Source of the DNA: Enchytraeus crypticus
Lineage: Eukaryota > Annelida > Clitellata > Enchytraeida > Enchytraeidae
Assembly: GCA_905160935.1 (NCBI GenBank)
Contig: CAJHZI010000270.1
Location: 15,001 to 79,000 of the forward strand
Reading direction: 5' to 3'
DNA length: 64,000 nt
The notes beneath the pieces were generated by a model. That model saw only the letters and a program-made list of their open reading frames with translations, had not been told where the DNA came from and did no database searches. The first letter of the stretch is position 1. Each line of letters begins with the position of its first letter. This document shows positions 11,858 through 21,902 of the stretch, in pieces. The translations under genes and the position numbers were made by a program.

Positions 11858-14800
11858 CTACATATAACAATTACATAAACATCTATTAAAATATTACTTG
11901 TAGTAAAATACTTGTAACAATTAAATACGCGTTTCGATAATTTTCATGTAGTGTCCTGGCCATTACAGAGTAGAACAACAAAAATTCACAAATTATAAAA
12001 GGTGGCTAAGAAAAAAACAGATAAATGCCAACAGAAGAATGATAAACTACCTTAAAAGACATATTTTCCTAAGCTAAAGGCTACATTGAGGTCAGAGAGG
12101 AGACTAGGGGGAAAAAACCCCGATTACGTCGGCGCTAAACCCAGAACTTTCAATCCCTTATCCATATCGTCCATGACAAGCTATAACTTATAGGCTATGC
12201 TATATATGGAGCTAGAATCACCCCTCGTTGCCCCTCCCCTCTTATTTCATGATCCTAGTCACATCCCATATTGAGGTTCGATGGATTGACTGATTGCACA
12301 ATGAAGTGCTCCTGTTGAACTTGAAAGCAGACTTTGAGTAAGAATAAGTACCTTAAACCTGCCAATAGGCAGAATACGAGAGAGTGCCACAATATACTGT
12401 ACACTATTTGCCATTTATACCGTTTAAAGTCAGTTTCTTCGCAATTTAATAAAACATCATTATAAAAATAATCAGCATTATATTTTGTTTTATCATCCAG
12501 AACGGTAAAGTTAACTTAATCAATATTAACTTATCCATTAATGAATAAAATACAAATTGTAATATATAACTAGGTACAGGCATTTAAAAAACAACAGAAC
12601 TACTGAGACCGCAGGGAAAGAGATATCAAAACTAGTGCAATCCATATTAATTAGCATAAACTTATTCTACTTTAAGCTACAATTGAAGAAGTTCTGGAGA
12701 GCTTTGGTACAAAAATACAGTTGAAAGTGCATCCAGAAGTAGGAAGAAAAGCTGGATAGGACATATTTTAAGGGGGAAAGTTCACTAAAACAGGTAAAAG
12801 AAGGTAGAAAGGAAGGAGAAGAGGCAGAGGCAGGCCGAGATTAGGTATGTTAGATGATTTAAAGACCCACTCATATGTGGAAATGAAGAGAAAAGCGGAA
12901 GACAGAGAAGAGTGGAGGCGTTATGTACCATGGACCTGCCAGTGCAGTACAATGAGAGTGCAATGCAGTACACTCTGGCAGAAGTTAATATAAAGTACAA
13001 CAAAATTTCGTACTTACTCAAAAAATGACACGTTGACACAGCGTGCACAATTTCTCTTATACTGTGGGTTTCCACAGAGAGAACGATGACTCTAAGAGAA
13101 AGCTTCTGAGCAAGAGCCAAAGTAAGCTCCAGCTCATTCAGTATTAGCCTAGTGGACTGGCGCTTCAACAGAACTGCAGTCTTCTTCGTCGACTTCGAAA
13201 GCTCTTCCTCTACATTAACTTTGTAACCATTACGTTGGCGCTTAGACATAACATCTTTGTTCTCATCTTTCCCTCTGAAAGGTAAATTTGCTTGCCTTCG
13301 AACAGAACAAGTTTGAGGCGAATTTTGATCACCAGCAGAAACCGTATTAAATGTATTATCGCAGAGCTGCAGTGATGTATCGTGGAAAGAGTTAACAGAC
13401 ATCTTAGCAAGTCTGTCTCGAATATATCTAGCAAACAATCTAATATCATAACCTGTAACCGATGTATTCTCAATGGGACCCTGAGGTTTGGCAAAACCAT
13501 ACTGGTACCAAATAGTATGCTTAGAGAGTCCTATCACAGCGCTTCTGAAGCGAATTATTTTTCCTGCAGCTCGCATATCTTTCTCAATGTATAATGGCTG
13601 ATAATTCTTGTCGTCCGTGAATATTTCATACAATTCTGAGTATAATCCGGGATCCCAACCTTCAACAAACACAAGTCTTAAAGAAGAAGACTCATTTAAT
13701 TGGGATTGCTCTCTGCTTTTACCTGCATTCATAAATCTCAAAGTCTTACTCCAAGTTTGAATTGTGTAATATATCGGGAGAAGATCATCATGAAAGATAT
13801 GCATCAAATTATCCGGATTAAAGCGTCGCATGATGAGACATGGTTGGTCAATCACAGAGGCTTCTGTTAAGTTTTTATACATGGGATCTGCTTTGTCTAC
13901 AGTTAGATCTACGTAGTTAAAATACTGAGCGTTATGATCGGCGACTGTAGATAGGTCAAGTAGTGCGGGATTGAAGCGATCTCGAGGCACTCCCACGATC
14001 TCACTGCTGGACGTGTGGAGGAAAGCAAACTCATTAAAATCTGGCACATAGTAGAGATTGCTGAATAAACACTGACGATCAAAGTGATTAGAACCAAAGC
14101 AAACAACTGATGAACTGATACTGTCTGTAAGCTGACCACCAGTCAAAGATTCTTCATTTCGTAGGTGGTTTTGATGAATTTCATTACGTGAATAATCTTG
14201 ATAATTCACAAAGTCAGGTTTGTTAACGTTATTGCAACTGCAAGAACAGTTTCTCTTGTTACTGATCTCAATGCTACTAGACTTGTCTATGTTGTTCCCA
14301 TTGCTACTAGAGTTGTCAATGTTGTTCCCACTGCTACTAGAGTTGTCAATGTTGCTCCCACTGCTACTAGAGTTGTCGATGTTGTTCCCATTGCTATTAG
14401 AGTTGTCGATGTTGTTTACATTGCTACTAGAGTTGTCGATGTTGTTCACATGGCTACTAGAGTTGTTGATGTTGTTCCCACTGATACTAGAGTTGTTGAT
14501 ACTATCGACACTCTCATAATTTGATATCTCATTGTTGATATTGCCGACATCGTCGCTGCTAGCAGTGCTCGATATATTGCTACCATCATTTTTAACATTA
14601 CTAGAACCGTCACTGATGTCTTTCAAAAATTCAAAATTTTCTGAATTCTCCTGTTGTTCAATCCTACATCAAAACATAAAAAATATTAATCCTTCAATTC
14701 ACTATTTGAGAAAATCAATAATCAATCATTAAGAATTTAACGTATGGTTCCTCGCCATAAGGCAAAGTCAGGGACGTCATGTAAAATATTACATAAGAAA

Positions 14801-15346
14801 TATTACATAAGAAATATTACATAATATTACATATCGCATAATGCAAATTTATATGTATTTAATGAACTTATGAAAATAAGTTATATAAAAATAAACATAA
14901 ATAATGAAATAATCTTTTTGATAATTTTTATGACAAATAACTTAGCAGAAATTGCAACATGTGTTATTTTTTTTAAAATTATGTTATAAATTTAACTGTT
15001 TAGCAGATTGCATAGAAGAAAATATATCGGTAAACACAATTGCCAATCATCTACCACTACTCACTGCAAAGCAAAATATAATATACACTACATGCAAATA
15101 AACGTAAGTCAATGACTAAATAATTTGTGTAACTGGCCTTAATAAATATCATTATTTAACCCACCCATGATCCACTGAAGTGACTCCATGTACATCTTCT
15201 GTACTTGATACTTCAGTATCTTTGCCGTTACACTCGGCTTCTTTAACATCTTGTTCTAGCAGTAGGGATTCTTGCCACCACATGGATATTAGAAGAGACA
15301 AAACAATAATCATTACAATGTTGATCAAGCAATGTACTGCAGACAT
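11103..15346 (-). CDS. POMGNT2: POMGNT2-like protein O-mannose beta-1,4-N-acetylglucosaminyltransferase
   Basis: Three coding exons on the minus strand (15346-15165, 13018-14663, 11103-11857) join in phase to 2583 nt, or 860 residues. Known for the family (GT61): in the ER it adds beta-1,4-GlcNAc to O-mannose on alpha-dystroglycan. Seen here: ATG, then a signal anchor at residues ~6-24; an Asn/Ser-rich repeat stem at ~117-190; a GT61 core from ~247 with RRFNPDNLMHIFHDDLLP (~340-357) and WYQYGFAKPQGP; VGMHGS...LFPYGINP; and a C-terminal fibronectin III domain (~740-855) with the SWTPPVN and SYELWLQ stretches. The human protein, from memory, has about 580 residues; the excess is the stem plus a second insert at ~483-556. 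The ATG lies just inside an acceptor (cag at 15353-15355), so an upstream 5' UTR exon is likely. The product assignment is strong; activity is inferred. Confidence 0.92.
12295..12400 (+). mobile_element. SINE-F 3' end
   Basis: Carries gaagtgctcc..ttgaacttgaaagcagactt and aaacctgccaataggcagaa followed by gagagag. It is the same family as the copy at 52245-52345 and the minus copies after (CT)n at 36374, 37640, 42836 and 47357. Confidence 0.6.
12733..12975 (+). mobile_element. LINE-X 3' coding end
   Basis: Encodes a degraded GHILRG-like start, GRGRPRLGMLDDLKTHSYVEMKRKAEDREEWRRY and a terminal hairpin region with a 1-2 base defect (gacctgccagtgcagtac). It sits inside POMGNT2 intron 2 in antisense. 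Confidence 0.8.
13018..14663 (-). CDS. POMGNT2: POMGNT2 coding exon 2 (stem and GT61 core)
   Basis: The acceptor is gatgtag|G and the donor A|GTAAGT. It carries the repeat stem, most of the glycosyltransferase core, and an insert of about 75 residues before LLKRQSTRLILNELEL. The frame stays open past the donor into the intron, but that extension matches nothing in the family. Confidence 0.9.
14276..14497 (-). repeat. Coding 30-bp minisatellite in POMGNT2 stem
   Basis: Seven to eight tandem 30-bp units encode ten-residue repeats of the type DNSSSNGNNI. Every unit offers N-x-S sequons. Third positions vary less than expected for an old coding repeat. Confidence 0.9.
14700..14780 (-). mobile_element. 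SINE-C 3' end fragment
   Basis: Minus-strand copy of the segment gtccctgac..ttatggcgaggaacc plus an attgattgatt tail, in POMGNT2 intron 1 just upstream of exon 2. Confidence 0.6.
14790..15150. other. POMGNT2 intron 1, A/T-rich
   Basis: Only short ttacataagaaatat repeats at about 14785-14830; nothing else recognisable. Confidence 0.5.
15165..15346 (-). CDS. POMGNT2: POMGNT2 coding exon 1 (signal anchor)
   Basis: Encodes the ATG, a hydrophobic segment CLINIVMIIVLSLLISMWW and the start of an acidic stem. The donor on the minus strand is GG|GTGGGT. It ends in phase 2, completed by the first base of exon 2. Reading further upstream in this frame gives no ATG before the acceptor. Confidence 0.85.
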
Positions 15347-15884
15347 GATAAGCTGAAACAATAAAATGTTCAATTAAAAATTGTAAACGCATCATTTCAG
15401 TATTTAAAGATGAACTTCGTGAACAAGATTGACAAAATATATTATACTATGAACATTATGCAACCAAACACATAATAGCATAATAAACAAATAGAAATAT
15501 CTCAGTTCAAACTTTAAACATATATATTTTTTACATGTTGCTGGTCATTTAATTCTAATGATAATGCCATCAATAGCCTTCAATAAGCTGCTGAGCCCAG
15601 ATACAGATAAAGCATTTACAGTCTCAACTGTTGAACTGCTCCAAAACTTTTCTTACTGTTTTGCATGTTAGTAGGAATCTGAGATACTCATACTATCTTA
15701 AGCTTTAGACTATTGGTCCAGATAGGCACTTATATATATAAAAAATTTAGTACCAATTTAGTCATTTAAATGTTAATTTTAAAGTAGTATTGCAAGGGTA
15801 TGAACAGAAAATGTATTTAATTAAATCAAATTGATTCACAAGGTAATTTAAGAAATTTCAGTTTAGCATGCCATATATCCCTAT

Positions 15885-16095
15885 AAGGGGTCGACACGGA
15901 GGGGAATAGGTAGGAAATGGAACATTAAGGTCGGCTGGCTATCCCTCCGCCTGACACCACCAAGAGGACACAACTAGGATTTTAGGATTTTCCCGATTGT
16001 CTCATCAGAAGAGAAAAAACCCACATCACTACGCAGTCTTGAACTCACAAGTTCTCGTTCAAGAAGCGAGCTCTCTAGCAGAGTGCCACAAGGAG
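15885..16095 (-). mobile_element. SINE-E (tRNA-derived)
   Basis: The minus-strand reading starts with a tRNA-like head: A-box-like tggcactctgctagagag, then B-box-like gagttcaagact. A body follows that ends in gaccttaatgttcc and ccgtgtcgacccc. It appears once in this window. Confidence 0.55.
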
Positions 16096-16329
16096 TTCTT
16101 AATTCATACATTAGATAAATCAGTGATATTTTGTTGAATGAAAATAGAAGTTAAACTGAGATTAATCTGATTTCGTTTAGTAAAAATTGAAATGAAATTT
16201 GGAATTATTTTCAGAACTAAAGCAGAATGATAACGAAATTTTTGTTAAAATGAAAAAATGAATCAAAATAGTGATTAATATCAGAACGAAAATTATAGAG
16301 TTTTCTGGCTCAGTGCATGAACACTGGAT

Positions 16330-17960
16330 GGATAGAAAGATCGAAGAACAAAGCTTTTAATTGCCTATGAAACTGTTTGAAAAGAAGGAAAGGTTGGTCA
16401 GGAGAAGATGAGGGGTGCATGAAGTGGAAGGACAAAAATTCAAAATCTGAATGGCAGAATGCTGGAAGGAATGCCTGGACAGTATGATAAGAGAAAGAAT
16501 GCTTGGCCTCTCTAGAGTAATTAACTTAAAGGACCTAGTAGAAGACGGCATGGAGGTAGGGTGTCCCACTTGTAGAAAATGAGACATGTAACCATTACCA
16601 GGTGTGGTATGTCAGAGTAAGTCAGAGAAATGGTCCAATAGAAAATAAGTTCTCTAATTTTGAAGCAGTGCAAGGACTTCAGGATTGCAGTAACAAGAGA
16701 GTATAAGGAGCTATAAAAGACTGCACATGCAATAGAATATAACTGCAACCTGTCAATCTCACTGCTGGGAAGATTCAAAAACAGAGAGTTGCAGAAGCAA
16801 AGCTTTGATTGCACGAAAGCAGCACTAACTGTACCCATAGAAGAAGTCTCAGGAGAAAGATAAGGACGTATGCGGCTAAGATCGCAAATGTGGACGAAAC
16901 ATACAGGTCTGTGACTTTTCAGGTGGTATGTTCATGGAATGTACAATGGTGGTCAAGGACCACACCAAGATTCTTCAAAGAGTAAAATGGAATAACTGTA
17001 ATATCAGAAGAGAGAGCAAGAAACAGCTTGCACGGTTTGGAAATTTGTTGATGTGTCCCAAACAGTACAAACTCAGCGTTAGATGGATTGAGTGCTAAGA
17101 AATTAGCAGACATCCAGGACAACATCGACTAAAAGCTTTGCTGTAGGCTTTGTAAAGCTTTCACGTCTGGATAGGAGTGGCAGGTAAAGCAAGTTGAGTG
17201 GGGTAGGCAAAACGTTGATGGTCCAATGAATGAGAGTAGTTCTGAGAACTAGTGGAGTGGTGTAGAGGTTAAAAAGGATCGGACCAAGAGCAGAGCCCTG
17301 AGGCGCACTTTATTTAATGTTAGAATTTTTAAGACCTGTCTAGAGGCGTACTCTTGCACTTTAACCCTAAGAATATGACCAGTGAATTTGAGGTAAACCA
17401 GGCCAGAGCACTGCCGTGGATACCAAACCAAGCGAAAAGACATTGTACAAAGATTTAGTGATCCACGGTGTCAAAAGCTGCAGAGACATCAAGTTTACAG
17501 AGTCCAGTGACGTGTTTAGTGCACATGGGGTTAGTAATAGTGTCATAATAGATAGAAGAACAGTTAGCAAAGCGGTGTTTTGTGTATGCTGAATGGTGTT
17601 TAACGACATTTTTGAATGAATGTCAAAATGTGCCATAGTGCAAGGTTAAACTGACAATTATGGAAATTGTAGGTGCAAGAACATGGATGCATTTCAAGAG
17701 TGAAGTGGGGGCAGGATCAAGATCACGATGCTAAGTCAATACAAGACTTGTTGAGTAATCTCATCAATGGCTACAAGGGTAAAGCTATGAAGCCGCTCAT
17801 CGATATAGATTTGGTCAGTTGAGGGTAGTGAGATAAGGAGCTGAAGAGAGGAGTGATGTAAAATCTCAAAGGTTAATTTTGTCAGAGAAGTGAAGAGCAA
17901 ATTATTAGGGAAGTGACCTGCTACATTTTATCTTCGAGTATCTTCTGACCCACCTTTAGA
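16330..17960 (-). mobile_element. CR1-like LINE, reverse-transcriptase part, decayed
   Basis: Minus-strand frames give, in order: LPSTDQIYIDERLHSF; an LDVSAAFDTVDH segment (RT fingers/palm); WMSANFLALNPSNAEFVLFG; ITVIPFYSLKNLGVVLDHH; and FVQSKLCFCNSLFLNLP. The frame is broken by several stops and frameshifts. The catalytic FADD-type segment is not visible, because its place falls in a deleted or decayed stretch. It is the same family as 18365-19170. Confidence 0.85.
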
Positions 17961-18214
17961 ATCATTGAATGGGGTTACCTTATTTATCCATTTTATTTTA
18001 CCATAAATAAATTGAAATAAAAGGTTCATCGAAAAAGGCAGAATAGTGTACCGAGAGGATAGAGATAGTTAAGGGTAAGTTTGGGGTTAGAAAAAATGTG
18101 TGATATCATGATTAGGGTTGTCAGACGTTTGCTAATGAACACGATTTTAAATGAGTTTGAAAATGATTTTAAAAACTAGATTATCAATTACCATTACTAT
18201 GTTTAAATAATAAA

Positions 18215-18312
18215 AAAACTCTGCGCGATGTCACTCGGTGGACACCAGAGCGGCCTTCTCAACCCTCTGCCTCCACCTATCACGATCCTGTGCAAAGTCA
18301 TAAACATCACCA
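18215..18312. mobile_element. Unclassified repeat remnant
   Basis: The segment ctgcgcgatgtcactcggtg and its following ~70 bp resemble 19172-19275 in the same orientation (ctgcgctacgtcc... cacctcgctctatcctcagcc). The two copies bracket the LINE fragment at 18365-19170. Confidence 0.35.
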
Positions 18313-18364
18313 TGCATAAGACTGAATTTGGTATAAATTGACTTATATAGTTTTATATAGAATA

Positions 18365-19170
18365 TAATCCATCTAAGACAGAATTCTTGTTGGTTGTGAC
18401 ACCTCAACAGCTTCTGAAGCTGAATGGGAAAACTCTTTCGTTATCTTCAGATATCACAATAACACCTGTTTCTTCTGTGAGAAATCTTTGTGTTATCCTT
18501 GATAAACACCTAACCTTCCACGAACACATTACTAAAACTTCACAAGTATGTTTCTTTCATATCCGAGACCTTCGTCGAATACATCCGTATTTGTCACGTG
18601 AGACAGCTGCTACAATTGGTGCTGCCATTGTGCAATCGAAATTGGACTACTGCAATTCCCTGTTTTTAAATCTCCCTGGCTGGCTTTTGTAGTTCCAAGT
18701 ACTAACATGTTACGCCCATTTTAAAGTCTTTGCACTGGCTAAAGATTAAAGAGCGAATCATATATAAAACTGCTTCGTTAACCTTTAAGTCCTTCGCATT
18801 CTAAGCTATCTAATCGTTCTTTCCGACATGCTGCACCGCAGATCTGGAATTCTCTTTCATCTAATCTTCGTAATTCTTCATCTGAAGCATATCGGCCTTT
18901 GCTTTCTTATGATCAGTTCCATAGGCAGTTGAAGACCTATCTTTTCCATCTCACTTTTCCATCCAGTGTCCATGAGCAGCGACCTGCGCCTAAACCTCCT
19001 TTTCTTTAATTCCCTTGACTTTGGACTGATTATCTGGATTTTGGAATTTGCACCGTTTTGGACCTTCTTTTTGTTCGCCGGCTTGATTTTGCCTCAATAG
19101 TGCTCGATGTTGTCATTGGCGACAGTAGCACTCTAATTGTTGTTACGTTATGTTATATGTTATATTACTA
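18365..19170 (+). mobile_element. CR1-like LINE 3' half with 3' UTR
   Basis: Encodes ITPVSSVRNLCVILDKHLTF, the FFHIRDLRRIHPYL segment and SKLDYCNSLFLNLP. After a frame break come SLHWLKIKERIIYK, RHAAPQIWNSLSSNLR and the terminal YDQFHRQLKTYLFH. The 3' trailer that follows matches 2225-2395 (minus) and ends in an A/T-rich tail near 19150-19170. Confidence 0.85.
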
Positions 19171-19274
19171 CTACTAAGACTGCGCTACGTCCTATTTGGA
19201 CCCTGCAGTAGGTTTCAAGATTAATTGATTCCACCTCGCTCTATCCTCAGCCAGATCATAGATGCTCTCATCTA

Positions 19275-20220
19275 AATATATGTTATATTACTATGTTTAC
19301 TCTTTAATATCGCTCAAATTCTAATGTTTACGCTAGCTGCAGCTTATTTGTTCAATTTAATTTCATCATAATCATGTTATTTGAAAGATTTTCATAAAAC
19401 TTACAGTATACATGTAAATATTTTTAAGTGTAACAATACTCTTTAATATATTCTGTATAGTAGCGTGAATCAAATTAACTTTTTTACGTTAGGACAAGTA
19501 ACTGTAAAACACACAGAAGATTTAAAAATGTTTAAGTGTATTCTGACACAAAACGGGAAATCACAAGATGAAGCTGGAGATATGAAATTAGGCTGAGGTC
19601 ACATTATTATTTGTAGGATAAAGCAGCTTCAGGATATAAGTTAATGTAACCGTTAGAAGATCGTAAGCCTGGAAAGCTCTTTAATAAGCGAGAAAGATGG
19701 GGGCAGACTAAAATCAAGCTTTAATCCGAGGTCACGATATTCGGAAATGCATTGGAGCAGGGTTTGATTTGTTAAATATGCCAAAGGGGTCGTTTGCTTG
19801 CCATGGGAGGGTACGTGGGGTTATCGTGGCTTTGTCATGGTTGGTGCTAAAACTGTCAAACTGGGGGTCACAATTTAGTCAGGGAGTCACATCATATGGG
19901 GCCACATATCTGTAAAGGGGGTCGAACCCTCCCAGACCCCTCAGCAATTCCAACCTGACATTGGAATAAAATCATTAAAACTCATGAAGGTAAATGCACC
20001 CAAAAATTTATCATTTGAGGAGATCTGTCTTTATATCAAAATAATAATTATTTTAATAACATGGATTATAAATAAATACTAAAGTTTGATTTTTCATATG
20101 TTTTTGAGATTTTATATAATTATTATAAAATTGCGTTAGCGGCTACTGTAAAAATAAGTATCTTATTGCAATAAAATTTATACTGCGTTATCGATAGTGA
20201 ATCGAATAATCTACCGACCT
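19275..20220. other. Intergenic, no gene seen
   Basis: No supported ORF. A G-rich stretch at about 19790-19960 (ggggtcacaatttagtcagg and similar) looks like a decayed transposon end, but no inverted partner was found. Confidence 0.4.
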
Positions 20221-20224
20221 AATT

Positions 20225-20695
20225 ACAATTTGATAAAGCTAACTCACCTCATCTGGAATATTTTATGTCAGTGTGGAGACCACACTACAGGAAGGATATT
20301 GATCCTACTGAAGCAGTGCAAAGAAGAGCATTAAGAACTATTAGGGGATTCAAAACATTAAGGTATGAGGAGAGGCTAAGGCCAATTCAACTGACAACCC
20401 TAGAAACCAGGAGAATTAGAGGTGATCTTATAGAGGCTTATAAAGTAATGCAGGGGCTTACCGAATTGAGAGCAACAGATTTTTTCAATTTCTCCAATAA
20501 TGGTTTAAGAGGTCATAGCTATAAGTTGTTTAAGCCTAGTGTAAGGACAGACTTAGGAAAGTTTCTTTTTCTCATAGGTTGATTTATAGGTGGAACTCTT
20601 GAGTGAGGAGGTTGTGAGTGCGGTGTGGGTGAATAGTTTTAAAAACAAGCTGGATGTTGTTGTCATGTATGATTTGGGATTGAAATAAGCCCTTG
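20225..20695 (+). mobile_element. LINE (L2/CR1-like) C-terminal end
   Basis: An open frame of 105 codons reads VWRPHYRKDIDPTEAVQRRA, TIRGFKTLRYEERLRPI, TLETRRIRGDLIEAYKVMQG and LRGHSYKLFKPSVRTDLGKF. This is the classic C-terminal 'thumb' end of LINE reverse transcriptases. The following frame continues as a WNSLSEEVV-like and VNSFKNKLD-like tail. It is a 5'-truncated copy about 400 bp upstream of the epsin start. Confidence 0.85.
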
Positions 20696-20699
20696 GCTT

Positions 20700-21111
20700 T
20701 CTTACTTTTTTCCTGCTACCTAAGTTTGAAGAAGGATTAGAATATCGAAAGATGGTAGCAGTTCTGATAAATGCTAACCTTGATGTCTCTAATTGAAAAT
20801 AACTGATTGGCTGGTTATCTGCAACGATTTAAGAGTTTTCAGTCAGATCAAGCTAGATTCAGTTCATTTCTTACAATTAGGTCTTCTTACTTTCTGAGTC
20901 TCAGTAAATTATTTTTGAAGGACAGTGTAATTTTATAATTAAGACTTAACTAAATTAAACCTATGTTCTATGGCTATATTAAAGAAGTCTTATTAATTGA
21001 CTAGACTATGGAAAGCAATTATTTGTTTCTTAATTCAGAATGATACAATGCATCTATAAAACACTGAACATTTAGTCATGTTGTTTGTAGAATAAATTAT
21101 ATTGTAACACG
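20700..21111 (+). promoter_or_regulatory. Region upstream of the epsin ATG
   Basis: No coding match. It probably holds epsin 5' UTR and perhaps an acceptor (gtttgtag at about 21082-21090), implying an upstream non-coding exon. No TATA box stands out. Confidence 0.3.
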
Positions 21112-21375
21112 ATGCCAATAAGACGGACATTGAAAAATGTGGTTAAGAACTACTCTGATGCCCAGATCAAAGTTCGGGAGGCTACGAGCAATGATCCTTG
21201 GGGCCCCTCTAGCACATTAATGCTCGAAGTGGCAGACCTTACTTATAATGTGCTTGCCTTCTCGGAAATCATGCAAATGGTCTGGAAACGCCTGAATGAT
21301 CATGGAAAGAATTGGAGACACGTTTATAAAGCACTCGTACTGCTGGACTACATTGTGAAAACTGGAAGTGAAAAG
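21112..21375 (+). CDS. EPN: Epsin exon 1 (ENTH N-half)
   Basis: [20 protein letters not shown] onward. The ATG is the first in frame and fits the family start. To match the family ([13 protein letters not shown]; human TGSERVSQQCKEN) the exon must end at AAAAG|GCAATT, a GC donor. Read-through reaches a stop 3 codons later (AIY). Confidence 0.9.
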
Positions 21376-21732
21376 GCAATTTATTAATTATGTACAATTT
21401 TCTATTCTATATTTTAAAATGTGAATTATGAGATTTACTGGTAGTTACCTGAATATTTTTGCAGCATCATGATCATAGTATATCTTATTATTACTGCTTC
21501 CTCAGAATGGAAGGGTCATTACTGTATTTTTGTTTCATAATTGTCAAAATGAAAAGTCTCTATCCATTGTACTGTTATGTTAACCTTTATCCCAAAGATG
21601 CTTGCTTTATCCTGCTAATCATAGTGTAGTCTCAGCTTAATTTCATAGAGTTTTCCATTTTCAGTTGATTTGTCGTCTTTGTGTCGGGAAACACTCAAGC
21701 TTTTCATAATCGTTCTAATTTTTAGAATGATT

Positions 21733-21786
<54 letters not shown>

Positions 21787-21814
21787 TAATTAAATATATA
21801 TATATAATTATATA

Positions 21815-21902
<88 letters not shown>

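Larger units (their letters stand above)
11858..13017 (-). other. POMGNT2 intron 2 with two retroelement ends
   Basis: A GTAAGT...TAG intron holding a SINE-F 3' end (~12295-12400) and a LINE-X 3' end (~12733-12975), both in plus orientation, opposite to the gene. Confidence 0.7.

Noticed and set aside
12785-13017. Extension of the POMGNT2 exon 2 frame into a C-terminus
   Set aside because: It crosses a strong GTAAGT donor and runs into an antisense LINE-X; family alignment continues in exon 3 instead.
14198-14524. Plus-strand ORFs of 108 and 99 codons with Val/Leu-rich repeats
   Set aside because: Antisense of the POMGNT2 Asn/Ser repeat; they follow from the 30-bp coding minisatellite.
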